Assembly: GCF_002879865.1 (NCBI RefSeq)
Contig: NZ_PNXY01000026.1
Coordinates: 37,627 to 101,626 of the forward strand
Reading direction: 5' to 3'
Length of the DNA stretch: 64,000 nt
Source of the DNA: Paraburkholderia rhynchosiae
GTDB lineage: Bacteria > Pseudomonadota > Gammaproteobacteria > Burkholderiales > Burkholderiaceae
Shown here piece after piece: positions 23,677 to 31,122 of this stretch. The notes under the pieces were generated by a model. That model made no database searches and was not told where the DNA came from. It was given only the letters and a program-made list of their open reading frames with translations. The first letter of the stretch is position 1, and every line of letters starts with the position of its first letter. The position numbers and the translations under genes were made by a program.

Positions 23677-25290
23677 ATGCCTATCGATGCAAGCATTCCG
23701 CTGATGGCCCAGGCGCCGAAGATCGATCCGACGCAGTCCATCGCGCAGGCCTACACGCTCGCTGACCTGATCAACAAGCACAAGGCGGATCAGGATCTGC
23801 GTCAGGCACTTGCCGATCCGAACGCCATCGACCCCACAACGGGGCAGATCAGCCAGAACACGCTGGCGAATATCACACGTCAGAACCCTAGCGCTGGCAT
23901 GGCATTGCAGAAGAGCGCGGCCGATCTAGCGGTGAAACAGTCCTCGGTCGACAAAAACAAGGCGCAGACGAAGAAGTACGACTTCGAGAATGGCATCAAA
24001 CAGATGGACCTGATCGCGCAGACAGGCGGCGGTCTCATGACCCAGTACAGCAATTTGCTGAAGCAGGGATTGCCGCCGGATCAAGCCAAGGCTCAGATGC
24101 AGCCGCTGTATCAGGAAGCTATGCAACGTGTAGCAGAGAGCGGCCAGATCGACAAAGAGCATCTTGCGCAAATTCCTCCTGAATTCGACCCAGATAAGGT
24201 TGCCAACGGCGTCTTTACCGCCCTCACCGCGAAAGACCAGTTCTCGGTCATGCACCAGCAGCATCAGGAGGAGCTCGACAAGAGCAAAGCGACTGAGACG
24301 GCGCGCCATAACCGCGCAGATGAGGGCTTGAGCGGCCAGCGCGTTGGGCTGGAAAGCAATCGGGTCGGGTTGGAAGGGCAGCGACTCGGCATGGAGCGCG
24401 AGCGGCTCGGCATGGAAGGCGCGAAAAGCGGCCTGATGCCAGACCCGCAGAACCCCGGCAAGTTCGTCAAGGATCCCAGCGCGGGCCTGAGTGACGACGA
24501 CCGCAAGTTCATGGCGCGCCAGTATCTCGCCGGCGACAAGTCAGTTCTGCAGAACCTCGGCCGCGGCGCACAGGGCGCACGCGACATCGTGGCGGTGCGC
24601 CGCGCGATTCGCGAAGAGGCGGAAGCGAGAGGGATGAAGCCCGACGAAGTCGCGTCGACGATCGCGGAGTTCGAAGGTCTGAAAGCAGGTGAGCGGTCGC
24701 TCGGTACCCGCACGGCGCAGGCTGGGATGGCGGTCAACGAGGCATCGCAGTTCGCCGACCTCGCTCTGCAGTCGTCACAGAAGGTGGATCGGTCGAAATA
24801 TCCGTCGCTCAACAAGGTGCTTCAGGCTGCCGAGAAGGGTACCGGCGATCCTGCCATCGTCCAGTTCGGCGCTTACAACAACTCGTTGATCAACGCATAC
24901 GCGCGTGCAATCAGCCCGAGCGGTACACCGACGGTGAGCGACAAGGACCATGCGCGCGAGATGCTGTCCACCGCGTACAGCAAGGGGCAGTACGCCGCGG
25001 TGGTGGCGGCAATGAAACAGGAAATGAGCGCCGCCATGAAGTCGCCCGGTATGGTGCGCGAGGAATTCCGTGGATACGGAAAACGGCAGATCGGCCCAGA
25101 TCCCGCTGCCGGCGTGCCGCTTCCGGGTCAAGGACCGGCTCCCGCCGGCGCTGCCCGGCCGCCGCTGCCGGCCGCCGCAGCGAACCTGCCACCGGCGCAG
25201 AACGCCCAGGGGTGGACGCTGCATAAGGACCGGAACGGCAACATGGCCTACGTCAGCCCTGACGGCAAACAATTCCAGCAGGTGCAGTGA
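23677..25290 (+). CDS. DNA-ejection protein 2
   Basis: 537 residues. It has an N-terminal QSIAQAYTLADLINKHKADQ, Gln-rich helices, and a charged heptad-like repeat at about residues 214-248 (repeated Leu-Glu-x-x-Arg-x-Gly-Leu units). A helical body and a Pro/Ala-rich C-terminus end with the motif WTLHKDRNGNMAYVSPDG. Such long helical proteins after gp10-like genes are internal virion proteins ejected with DNA. The last bases overlap the next start (TGATG). Confidence 0.72.
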   Translation: MPIDASIPLMAQAPKIDPTQSIAQAYTLADLINKHKADQDLRQALADPNAIDPTTGQISQNTLANITRQNPSAGMALQKSAADLAVKQSSVDKNKAQTKKYDFENGIKQMDLIAQTGGGLMTQYSNLLKQGLPPDQAKAQMQPLYQEAMQRVAESGQIDKEHLAQIPPEFDPDKVANGVFTALTAKDQFSVMHQQHQEELDKSKATETARHNRADEGLSGQRVGLESNRVGLEGQRLGMERERLGMEGAKSGLMPDPQNPGKFVKDPSAGLSDDDRKFMARQYLAGDKSVLQNLGRGAQGARDIVAVRRAIREEAEARGMKPDEVASTIAEFEGLKAGERSLGTRTAQAGMAVNEASQFADLALQSSQKVDRSKYPSLNKVLQAAEKGTGDPAIVQFGAYNNSLINAYARAISPSGTPTVSDKDHAREMLSTAYSKGQYAAVVAAMKQEMSAAMKSPGMVREEFRGYGKRQIGPDPAAGVPLPGQGPAPAGAARPPLPAAAANLPPAQNAQGWTLHKDRNGNMAYVSPDGKQFQQVQ

Positions 25291-27143
25291 TGCCTTTCGA
25301 CCTTTCCAGTGCCGTGCCGCTCGGCGGTCAGCAGACCGTGCCAAATCCATTCGTTGCGCAGCCTGACGCGGCTCCTGCCGACGCCGGTTCCGCCCCTGCT
25401 GTAGCGCCGGGTGCCGCCGCGCCGCAGCCCGCGCAAGGCGGTTTTGACCTTGGCTCCGCTGTGCCGGTCACCGCGCCTGCGCAGCAGCCGACTGAGCCGG
25501 GCGCGGGTGCGTCGCCGGGATGGTGGCAACGCCTGCAGCTGCCGGAGAACGATCCGAACTCGGTTGAAAACACGATCCGCCGTACGCTCGGCGCGCCGGA
25601 AGTCGGCAAGAATCCGGAATTCGAAAAGGTGGCAAACGCCGACTCGCCATTTCCGGATGTCATGCCCGTCGCACCTAACGCGCTGAAGAACCTGGCGAGC
25701 GCGGCCGGGTCGGGGATCAAGTACCTGCTGCGCGGCGGCGAAGCGAACATCCCGAAAGTCGCCGCCAACATCGACGCCGCGGAGAAGGCCGGTACATCGC
25801 TCAGCGTCGGGCAGGCGACTGGCAACCGCGCAGTGCAAGCTGCGGAGAGCTTTGCCGGGAAATATCCGGGAAGCGCGGGAGTGATCGCAAAGAAAGCTAC
25901 GTCGCAGGGATCTGATATCGGCAATCAGGTCGAGAAGTTGGCCGATAACTTGTCCCCGAACGCTACGCCGTCAGTCGCCGGAAGAGCCATCGAGAAAGGG
26001 CTGTCTGGCCCCGGCGGATTCGTGGATCGCTTCAAGCAAGGCCAGAAGGCGCTTTACGACAAGCTGGATCAGTACATTAAGCCGGAAACCGCCGTAAAGC
26101 TGGAAAACACGGAAAAAGCACTGTCCAGCATGAATCAGGACATCAAGGGTGCGAAGAACCTTTCGAGCCAGTTCAAAAATCAGCGCGTGATGGAAATTCA
26201 GAATGCGCTGAAGGCGGACGCCCGAGGCCAAGGTGGCGCGATCCCGTATGAGGCTGTCAAGAAACTCCGCACGCTGGTTGGTCAGCAGATTGAGAACGCA
26301 TCGCTCTCGGACAGCGTGCCGCGCAGTCAGTGGAGAAGCCTATACGGGGCACTCTCGACAGACTTGGAGGGTGCAGCAAAGGCCACTGGCAATCCTGAGG
26401 CCGTCAAGGCGATGGATCGAGCAAATGCATTTACCCGAGCTGGTCACGCGCGAATCGATGATGTGCTCGACAAAGTAGCAAAGCAGGACATCCCCGAAAA
26501 GATTTTCAAGTCGGCGGTGAACCCTGGCGATATGCAGGCCGGCGCGACGAAGATTCAGGGGGTCATGAAGAGCCTGACGCCCGCCGAACGAGATGTGGTC
26601 AAGTCCGCATTCATCCGGAGGATGGGGACCGCGGCGCCGGGCGCGCAAGGCGCTGAAGGGGAGGTTTTCTCGTCGCAATCGTTTCTCACGAACTGGAACA
26701 AGATGTCCTCTCAGGCCAAGGACGTGATGTTCTCCAGCAAGGATGGGAATCTGCGCAGTGCGCTCGACGCTATCGCGAAGACGGCTGAGAACATCAAGGA
26801 GGGCGGGAAAGTGTTCGCCAACCCGTCGGGCTCCGGCCAGATTGTCGCGGCATCCAGTCTCGCCAGCGGCATTGCGGGCGCGGCCACGACCGGCCGGCTC
26901 GGCGCCGCGGCGACGCTGCTCGGCACGGTGCCGGCGGCGAATCTCACCGCCAAGCTGCTCACTAACCCACGCTTTGTGGGATGGCTCGCGCGCGCGTCGA
27001 AGTCTGCTGGACCGGACGTAGCCCGTCAGGCCGTGCTGTCTTTGGGGAAAACGATGCAGGGAGAGCCGGACGACGTCCAGCAGGATGCGCAGGCTTATGC
27101 GCAGGCGGTCGCTGGCGAACCGGCTTCTACAGTGCCGAAATGA
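25290..27143 (+). CDS. DNA-ejection protein 3 / large internal virion protein
   Basis: 617 residues from the ATG at 25290; a GTG one codon earlier is possible. The first 80 residues are Pro/Ala/Gln-rich linkers. The rest is helical with NTIRRTLGAPEVGKNPEF and coiled-coil segments (NTEKALSSMNQDIKGAKNLS). A hydrophobic Gly/Ala stretch near residues 525-560 (IVAASSLASGIAGAATTG) could insert into a membrane during ejection. It is the third gene of the presumed ejection set. No lytic transglycosylase motif was seen in any of the three. Confidence 0.7.
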   Translation: MPFDLSSAVPLGGQQTVPNPFVAQPDAAPADAGSAPAVAPGAAAPQPAQGGFDLGSAVPVTAPAQQPTEPGAGASPGWWQRLQLPENDPNSVENTIRRTLGAPEVGKNPEFEKVANADSPFPDVMPVAPNALKNLASAAGSGIKYLLRGGEANIPKVAANIDAAEKAGTSLSVGQATGNRAVQAAESFAGKYPGSAGVIAKKATSQGSDIGNQVEKLADNLSPNATPSVAGRAIEKGLSGPGGFVDRFKQGQKALYDKLDQYIKPETAVKLENTEKALSSMNQDIKGAKNLSSQFKNQRVMEIQNALKADARGQGGAIPYEAVKKLRTLVGQQIENASLSDSVPRSQWRSLYGALSTDLEGAAKATGNPEAVKAMDRANAFTRAGHARIDDVLDKVAKQDIPEKIFKSAVNPGDMQAGATKIQGVMKSLTPAERDVVKSAFIRRMGTAAPGAQGAEGEVFSSQSFLTNWNKMSSQAKDVMFSSKDGNLRSALDAIAKTAENIKEGGKVFANPSGSGQIVAASSLASGIAGAATTGRLGAAATLLGTVPAANLTAKLLTNPRFVGWLARASKSAGPDVARQAVLSLGKTMQGEPDDVQQDAQAYAQAVAGEPASTVPK

Positions 27144-27255
27144 GTGCGACGACGATCAGTAGCGGCACGCTCAGAAGGAGCACGGGTGCACCCAAGCCGT
27201 ACTTGACGTCGTCCCACCATGTGTACGGCTTTTCGGGTTTTCTGGGCTGGCCCAT
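27127..27255 (-). CDS. Opposite-strand small membrane protein, 42 aa
   Basis: Minus-strand frame reading MGQPRKPEKPYTWWDDVKYG, then LGAPVLLLSVPLLIVVALISAL and a stop. It has a charged cytoplasmic head and one C-terminal transmembrane helix. A GAGG sequence lies 5 bases upstream of the ATG, and a perfect TATAAT (27285-27290 on the minus strand) lies about 30 bases upstream. The -35 region is weak. It fills the gap between the ejection and ATP-grasp genes, where the plus-strand reading is not protein-like. A lysogeny-expressed membrane function is possible but not shown. Confidence 0.6.
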   Translation of the reverse strand: MGQPRKPEKPYTWWDDVKYGLGAPVLLLSVPLLIVVALISAL

Positions 27256-27300
27256 GCCTGCCTCGCTGGCTGGTTGATCCGCAAATTATAGGGGAATTCC

Positions 27301-28617
27301 TTGAAAGTACTTGTAATCGACTCTGATGGGTCGAGCCTCGATTTCTGCCTGCGCGCCAAAGAAGCCGGACACGATGTCCGGCTTTTTGTTTGCACGAAGA
27401 AAGGCGGCGAGGCGCGCTGCGTTGGCGAAGGGTGGATCCACCGCATCGACAACTGGCGCGGCTCGATGCCGTGGGCGGATCTGATCTTCCTGACGGGCAA
27501 CGACCGGTATATGTCGGAACTCGAGCCATTCAGGAAGAAGGGCTTCCCGATCTTCTCGCCTGGCGTTCAGGGCGCGCGGCTGGAAATTGACCGTGCCTTT
27601 GGCCAGAAGCTGCTGAAAATGGCCGGCGTGCCGTGCATCCCCTATACCGAATTCAACGAGTACGACGATGCAATGAAGTTCGTCGCAAAGTCGGGAAAGC
27701 GGTACGTCTCGAAGACGCTCGGCGACGAGGAGGACAAGTCGCTTTCCTACGTCTCGAAGAGCCCCGAAGACATGATCTTCATGCTCGACCGATGGAAGCG
27801 CCTCGGCAAAAACATTGGCCGCTTCATGCTGCAGGAGTTCGTGCCGGGCGTCGAAATCGGCGTCTCTGGGTGGTTCGGGCCGGGTGGATGGTCCGAATAC
27901 AAGAACGAAAACTTCGAGCACAAAAAGCTCATGAACGGCGACAAGGGCGTCAACACGGGCGAGATGGGCACGGTGATGAAGTATGTCAAGGATTCGAAGC
28001 TGTTCAAGGATGCGCTCGAACCGGTGACCGACTACCTGCACTCGATCGACTACGTGGGCGACATCGACATGAATTGCATGGTCGATTCCAAAGGCACCGC
28101 GTGGCCGCTCGAATTCACGTGCCGCCCGGGGTGGCCGGCGTTCCGCATCATGCAGGCCTGTCACAAAGGTGATCCGGTGCAGTGGATGGTGGACCTCATC
28201 AATGGCGAGAACACGCTGAAGGTGAATAGCGATGTCGCGATCGGCGTGGTGATGGCTCAGCCCGACTTCCCATACTCGAACGCAACCGGCAAGGAAGTCA
28301 CCGGTATTCCTGTCTTCGGCATGGATGACGTGCCGCGTAATTCGATCTCGCCCGCCGACATGATGATGGGCAAGGTCGCGTCGATGAAGAATGGCCGCAT
28401 CACGCAGGTCGAGATGCCAGTCACGTGCGGTGACTACGTGATCGTGTGCACCGGTACCGGCGCGACGGTCAGCAAAGCCAAGGAGGCCGCGTACAAGATC
28501 GTCGACAAGATCAGCTTCCCGAACTCTCCGATGTACCGCACCGATATCGGCGATCGGCTCGAAAAACAACTGCCGCTGCTGCAAAAGCACGGCTACGCCA
28601 CCGAATTCGTTTTCTAA
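27301..28617 (+). CDS. PurD-like ATP-grasp enzyme
   Basis: 438 residues, TTG start with ribosome site agggga. An N-terminal Rossmann-like part (MKVLVIDSDGSSLDFCLRAK) is followed by ATP-grasp segments. These are GKRYVSKTLGDEEDKSLSYV (ATP lysine), MLQEFVPGVEIGVSGWF (hinge and grasp) and YVGDIDMNCMVDSKGTAWPLEFTCRPGWP (metal ligands). The closest pattern is phosphoribosylamine-glycine ligase (GARS). No other purine gene is present, so it may join a carboxylate to an amine in another context. The chemistry class is clear; the substrate is not. Confidence 0.78.
   Translation: MKVLVIDSDGSSLDFCLRAKEAGHDVRLFVCTKKGGEARCVGEGWIHRIDNWRGSMPWADLIFLTGNDRYMSELEPFRKKGFPIFSPGVQGARLEIDRAFGQKLLKMAGVPCIPYTEFNEYDDAMKFVAKSGKRYVSKTLGDEEDKSLSYVSKSPEDMIFMLDRWKRLGKNIGRFMLQEFVPGVEIGVSGWFGPGGWSEYKNENFEHKKLMNGDKGVNTGEMGTVMKYVKDSKLFKDALEPVTDYLHSIDYVGDIDMNCMVDSKGTAWPLEFTCRPGWPAFRIMQACHKGDPVQWMVDLINGENTLKVNSDVAIGVVMAQPDFPYSNATGKEVTGIPVFGMDDVPRNSISPADMMMGKVASMKNGRITQVEMPVTCGDYVIVCTGTGATVSKAKEAAYKIVDKISFPNSPMYRTDIGDRLEKQLPLLQKHGYATEFVF
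27362..27387 (+). terminator. Terminator-like hairpin inside the ATP-grasp gene
   Basis: A perfect 9-bp stem AAGCCGGAC (27362-27370) / GTCCGGCTT (27376-27384), 5-base loop, then TTT. It lies 61 bases after the start codon and encodes part of the N-terminal Rossmann-like unit. It could end transcripts from the ejection genes or attenuate the ATP-grasp gene. Confidence 0.45.
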
Positions 28618-28632
28618 CCGCGGGGAATCCAC

Positions 28633-28869
28633 ATGGGCAATGACATTGATCCGATTGAGTTCGGAAAGGTACTCGCACGCCTGGAGGATCAGGATCGACA
28701 GATCGCGGAGATCAGGACCGAAAACAGGGAAATGCGCGACGACATTAAGCGCCTCCTCGCGATGGCCAATCAAGGGAAGGGCGGCCTGTTCACCCTGACG
28801 AGTATCGGTGCGGTCGTCGGCGCGGTGGTCACGGAAGTGGCCCGGCACTTCATCTTCAGTGGACGGTAA
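28633..28869 (+). CDS. XhlA-like holin or holin-associated protein
   Basis: 78 residues. A charged coiled coil covers residues 8-45 (FGKVLARLEDQDRQIAEIRT ... MRDDIKRLL). One transmembrane helix (LFTLTSIGAVVGAVVTEVARHF) follows near the C-terminus. This topology matches the XhlA type of lysis-associated membrane proteins. It sits immediately upstream of the endolysin, with a cgcgggga ribosome site. It may be a holin or a partner of the second holin candidate at 29362. Confidence 0.7.
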   Translation: MGNDIDPIEFGKVLARLEDQDRQIAEIRTENREMRDDIKRLLAMANQGKGGLFTLTSIGAVVGAVVTEVARHFIFSGR

Positions 28870-28871
28870 CC

Positions 28872-29351
28872 ATGGCTCCACAGGATTTCATCAACGCAAT
28901 CGCGTCCGCCGCGCAGGCGTCCGCGGCACTCACGAACATCCCGGCAGGATTCGTCGTCGCAGACGCCGCGCTCGAGAGCGGGTGGGGAAGCTCGGGGCTC
29001 ACGCGCAACGCGATGAATCTGTTCGGCGTAAAGGCGGATAAGAGTTGGACTGGCTCTACGTACGCGGTTCCGACCCGCGAGTTTCTGAACGGCCAGTGGA
29101 CGATGGTCAACGCGCTGTTCCGGAAGTACTCGGACTGGCTCGGCAGCATTCAGGACCATGCCGCATTCCTCATCAACAACCCGCGTTATGCGCCGGCGTT
29201 CCTCACGACCGACAGCGCGAGTTTCGCTAAGGCGGTAGCGGCCGCTGGCTACGCCACCGACCCGCAGTACGCGCAGAAGATCATCGCAATCCTCAATGCG
29301 CACAACCTTGCGTCGCTCGACGCACCCGTGCAGCCCGCTGTCTCCACCTGA
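28872..29351 (+). CDS. Endolysin, FlgJ/glucosaminidase family
   Basis: 159 residues. The catalytic glutamate is Glu35 in AALESGWGSSGL. Downstream are NLFGVKADKSWTGSTY and ATDPQYAQKIIAILN, the conserved blocks of the GH73-like glucosaminidase fold (FlgJ-type). It cleaves the glycan backbone of peptidoglycan. No signal peptide or SAR segment is seen, so it needs a holin for release, which fits its neighbours. The fold assignment is strong. Confidence 0.88.
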   Translation: MAPQDFINAIASAAQASAALTNIPAGFVVADAALESGWGSSGLTRNAMNLFGVKADKSWTGSTYAVPTREFLNGQWTMVNALFRKYSDWLGSIQDHAAFLINNPRYAPAFLTTDSASFAKAVAAAGYATDPQYAQKIIAILNAHNLASLDAPVQPAVST

Positions 29352-29361
29352 AGGACTCTTC

Positions 29362-29580
29362 ATGAAAGACCTGATCAAGCCCGTTTCAGTCGGGCTGCTG
29401 TTCGTGTTCATCGCCGCATGTGACTTCCTGAAGATCAATGACCCGCAGCTGCGCGACGCAGCCTTCGCGATGATCGGCGTCATCACCGGTTGGCACGGCG
29501 TGCTGCAACTCCCGTTCAACGTCGGCAGCAAGAACCCGCCGCGCTCGGCGTTGCCGCCGGCGTCGGGCCCACTGCAATGA
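29362..29580 (+). CDS. Putative holin, 72 aa
   Basis: Ribosome site gaaggac. The sequence MKDLIKPVSVGLLFVFIAACDFLKINDP has a first membrane segment. DAAFAMIGVITGWHGVLQLPFN gives a second, with a Pro-rich cytoplasmic tail. It follows the endolysin and overlaps a lipoprotein gene (ATGA). Class II-like holin is the likely role, inferred from topology and position. Confidence 0.65.
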   Translation: MKDLIKPVSVGLLFVFIAACDFLKINDPQLRDAAFAMIGVITGWHGVLQLPFNVGSKNPPRSALPPASGPLQ

Positions 29581-29891
29581 TTCGCGCGCTGGCGGGCGCG
29601 GCACTGCTCGCGCTATCGGGCTGCGCGGGCGTTGCCACATACAACGTCCGGCCGTTCTACGAGCCCACTCAGCAAAAGATGGTTTGCTGTGAGGCGGTCG
29701 TCACGAACGGTAAGGACATCGCTTCGGTGGTCGTTGACGTCGCCAAGACCGGTGACGACTACACGATCCACTTCCAGGAGTCTGGTGTGGGGGCAACCGC
29801 TCCTGTCACCGCACAAGGCGCCGTTGTCTCCGACGTCGCCACTGCAGTAAGCAATGCGGCGGCCGCCGCGATCAAGCTCTCTCCCAAGTAA
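29577..29891 (+). CDS. Phage lipoprotein, 104 aa
   Basis: Signal peptide MIRALAGAALLALSGC with lipobox LSGC (Cys16). The mature part is beta-rich (VCCEAVVTNGKDIASVVVDV) with a hydrophobic Ala/Val stretch near the C-terminus. It overlaps the holin stop (ATGA). In lysis cassettes such lipoproteins can act as spanin-like or outer-membrane-disrupting factors. However, it is not an embedded Rz1, and no Rz partner was found. Confidence 0.65.
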   Translation: MIRALAGAALLALSGCAGVATYNVRPFYEPTQQKMVCCEAVVTNGKDIASVVVDVAKTGDDYTIHFQESGVGATAPVTAQGAVVSDVATAVSNAAAAAIKLSPK

Positions 29892-29903
29892 GGACTCTTC
29901 CCC

Positions 29904-30359
29904 ATGAAACGCCTTTCCATGCTGCTCGCGGCAGGCCTTGTCGCGTCCGCTCTCGCCGCTTGCGGCACTCAACCAACCGTCAAGCTCACGCCCGCCCAGT
30001 TCGTTGCGATCGCGTGCCCTCCGGTTCAGCAGGCCCTCGCACTCGCGCCGACGCTGACCGCAACCATCCCGCCCAGCGCGCAGGCGCAGATCGCCGAGGC
30101 GACGCCAATCGTCAACGCCGCGTGTGCCGCCGGCGCGACAGTGTCGACCGATACCGTCGCCAAGTTTGCGACCACCGTGTTCCCCGCAGCTAGCGCCGCT
30201 GTGCGGGCTGCGCCGGCGAGCGTACTGCCAGACGACAGGAAGGCGAAGATCGAAGGGGCGTTGGCACTCGCGACAATTGCAGTCGATACGGTCACCGCGA
30301 TCGCATCGAACGCTGCTGCCGCGACGTCAGCTTCGGCACCGGTGGCGGCATCTCAATGA
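29904..30359 (+). CDS. Second phage lipoprotein, 151 aa
   Basis: Ribosome site aaggac. Signal peptide MKRLSMLLAAGLVASALAAC with lipobox LAAC (Cys20). The mature part is Ala-rich and helical (AQFVAIACPPVQQALALAPTL ... SVLPDDRKAKIEGALALATI). It overlaps the lipase gene (ATGA at 30356). It could form, with the first lipoprotein, the outer-membrane part of the lysis machinery; this is inferred only from location. Confidence 0.65.
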   Translation: MKRLSMLLAAGLVASALAACGTQPTVKLTPAQFVAIACPPVQQALALAPTLTATIPPSAQAQIAEATPIVNAACAAGATVSTDTVAKFATTVFPAASAAVRAAPASVLPDDRKAKIEGALALATIAVDTVTAIASNAAAATSASAPVAASQ

Positions 30360-31063
30360 ACCTTGCGACGATCGCCGCGGCGTCGCAACGCGCGCAGGCC
30401 GCGTATATCGATGCTCCAGAAAAAGCCCGGGCAGCATTTGAAGCGCTCGGGCTTTGTTTCATCGACCTGTACCAGAACGCCAGCCATCAGGCTGCGCTGT
30501 CACAGAGCGCCGACGGCAAGCTATTCCTGAGCATCTCCGGCACGCGGTTCAGTCAGGGAAAGATCGGCGATCTGTTCGATGACATGGATCTCGCTCCGGT
30601 CGATGTCGGCATGGGCGCGCAGGTTACGCGCGGCGCCTATGAGGGGCTGTCGGATATGTGGCAATGGGCACTCGACACCGCTCCCGCGGAGTCGGTGTTC
30701 AACGTCGAGGGGCACTCGCTTGGGGGTTGGCGCGCGACCTACACGCCGCTCTTCATTCCTGTCAGGCGTATCGGGATGCTCCACGCGTTCGAGCCTCCGA
30801 AAGGCGCGAATGCTGCCTACTACGCCCGCTTCCAGACGGAGCTTGCCGGTCTGGTGATCGTCGGTCAAGGGCGTGACATCTGGTTCGGATATCCGCGCCT
30901 CGGCGAATGGATCCATCGACCGGGACCGATGCTCTGGATCAAGTCGTCAGGGTACAGCGTGATCGATACGCAGGACTGGCCAGGCGGACTTAACCTCGCG
31001 GACCACTCGATTGATCTTGCCGCGCAACGCCTGGTCGCACTCTCCGAAACCGCCACGCAATAA
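30356..31063 (+). CDS. Lipase-like alpha/beta hydrolase in the lysis cassette
   Basis: 235 residues, class 3 lipase-like. The nucleophile elbow is NVEGHSLGGWRA (Ser121). Preceding KLFLSISGTRF is the strand before the oxyanion loop, and LADHSIDLAAQRL near residue 217 supplies the likely catalytic His. No signal peptide is seen, so holin or lysis would release it. As the last gene of the lysis operon, before a terminator, it may act on envelope lipids. Enzyme class is well supported; a role in lysis is inference. Confidence 0.8.
   Translation: MNLATIAAASQRAQAAYIDAPEKARAAFEALGLCFIDLYQNASHQAALSQSADGKLFLSISGTRFSQGKIGDLFDDMDLAPVDVGMGAQVTRGAYEGLSDMWQWALDTAPAESVFNVEGHSLGGWRATYTPLFIPVRRIGMLHAFEPPKGANAAYYARFQTELAGLVIVGQGRDIWFGYPRLGEWIHRPGPMLWIKSSGYSVIDTQDWPGGLNLADHSIDLAAQRLVALSETATQ
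30422..30459 (+). terminator. Terminator-like hairpin inside the lipase gene
   Basis: An 8-bp stem AAAGCCCG (30422-30429) / CGGGCTTT (30448-30455) with an 18-base loop, followed by GTTT. It lies about 22 codons into the lipase gene. The T run is short, so it is weaker than the similar elements in the portal and ATP-grasp genes. Confidence 0.3.
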
Positions 31064-31086
31064 ACCATACACGCAAGTGAGACCAG

Positions 31087-31106
31087 CCGCCTTCGGGCGG
31101 TTTTTT
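31087..31106 (+). terminator. Intrinsic terminator after the lysis genes
   Basis: Stem CCGCC (31087-31091) / GGCGG (31096-31100) closed by TTCG and followed by six T. It ends the lysis operon and precedes the fibre genes by 16 bases. Confidence 0.85.
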
Positions 31107-31122
31107 ATTTTGGAGCTGCCTT

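Noticed and set aside
27140..27277. Plus-strand frame of 45 codons in the gap after the third ejection gene
   Set aside because: Protein-like features belong to the opposite strand; the plus reading has no fold or ribosome site and overlaps it completely.
27286..28881. Long minus-strand open frame (about 530 codons) opposite the ATP-grasp gene
   Set aside because: His/Arg/Val-rich composition typical of the antisense of a high-GC gene, no ribosome site, and the plus strand encodes a clear enzyme.
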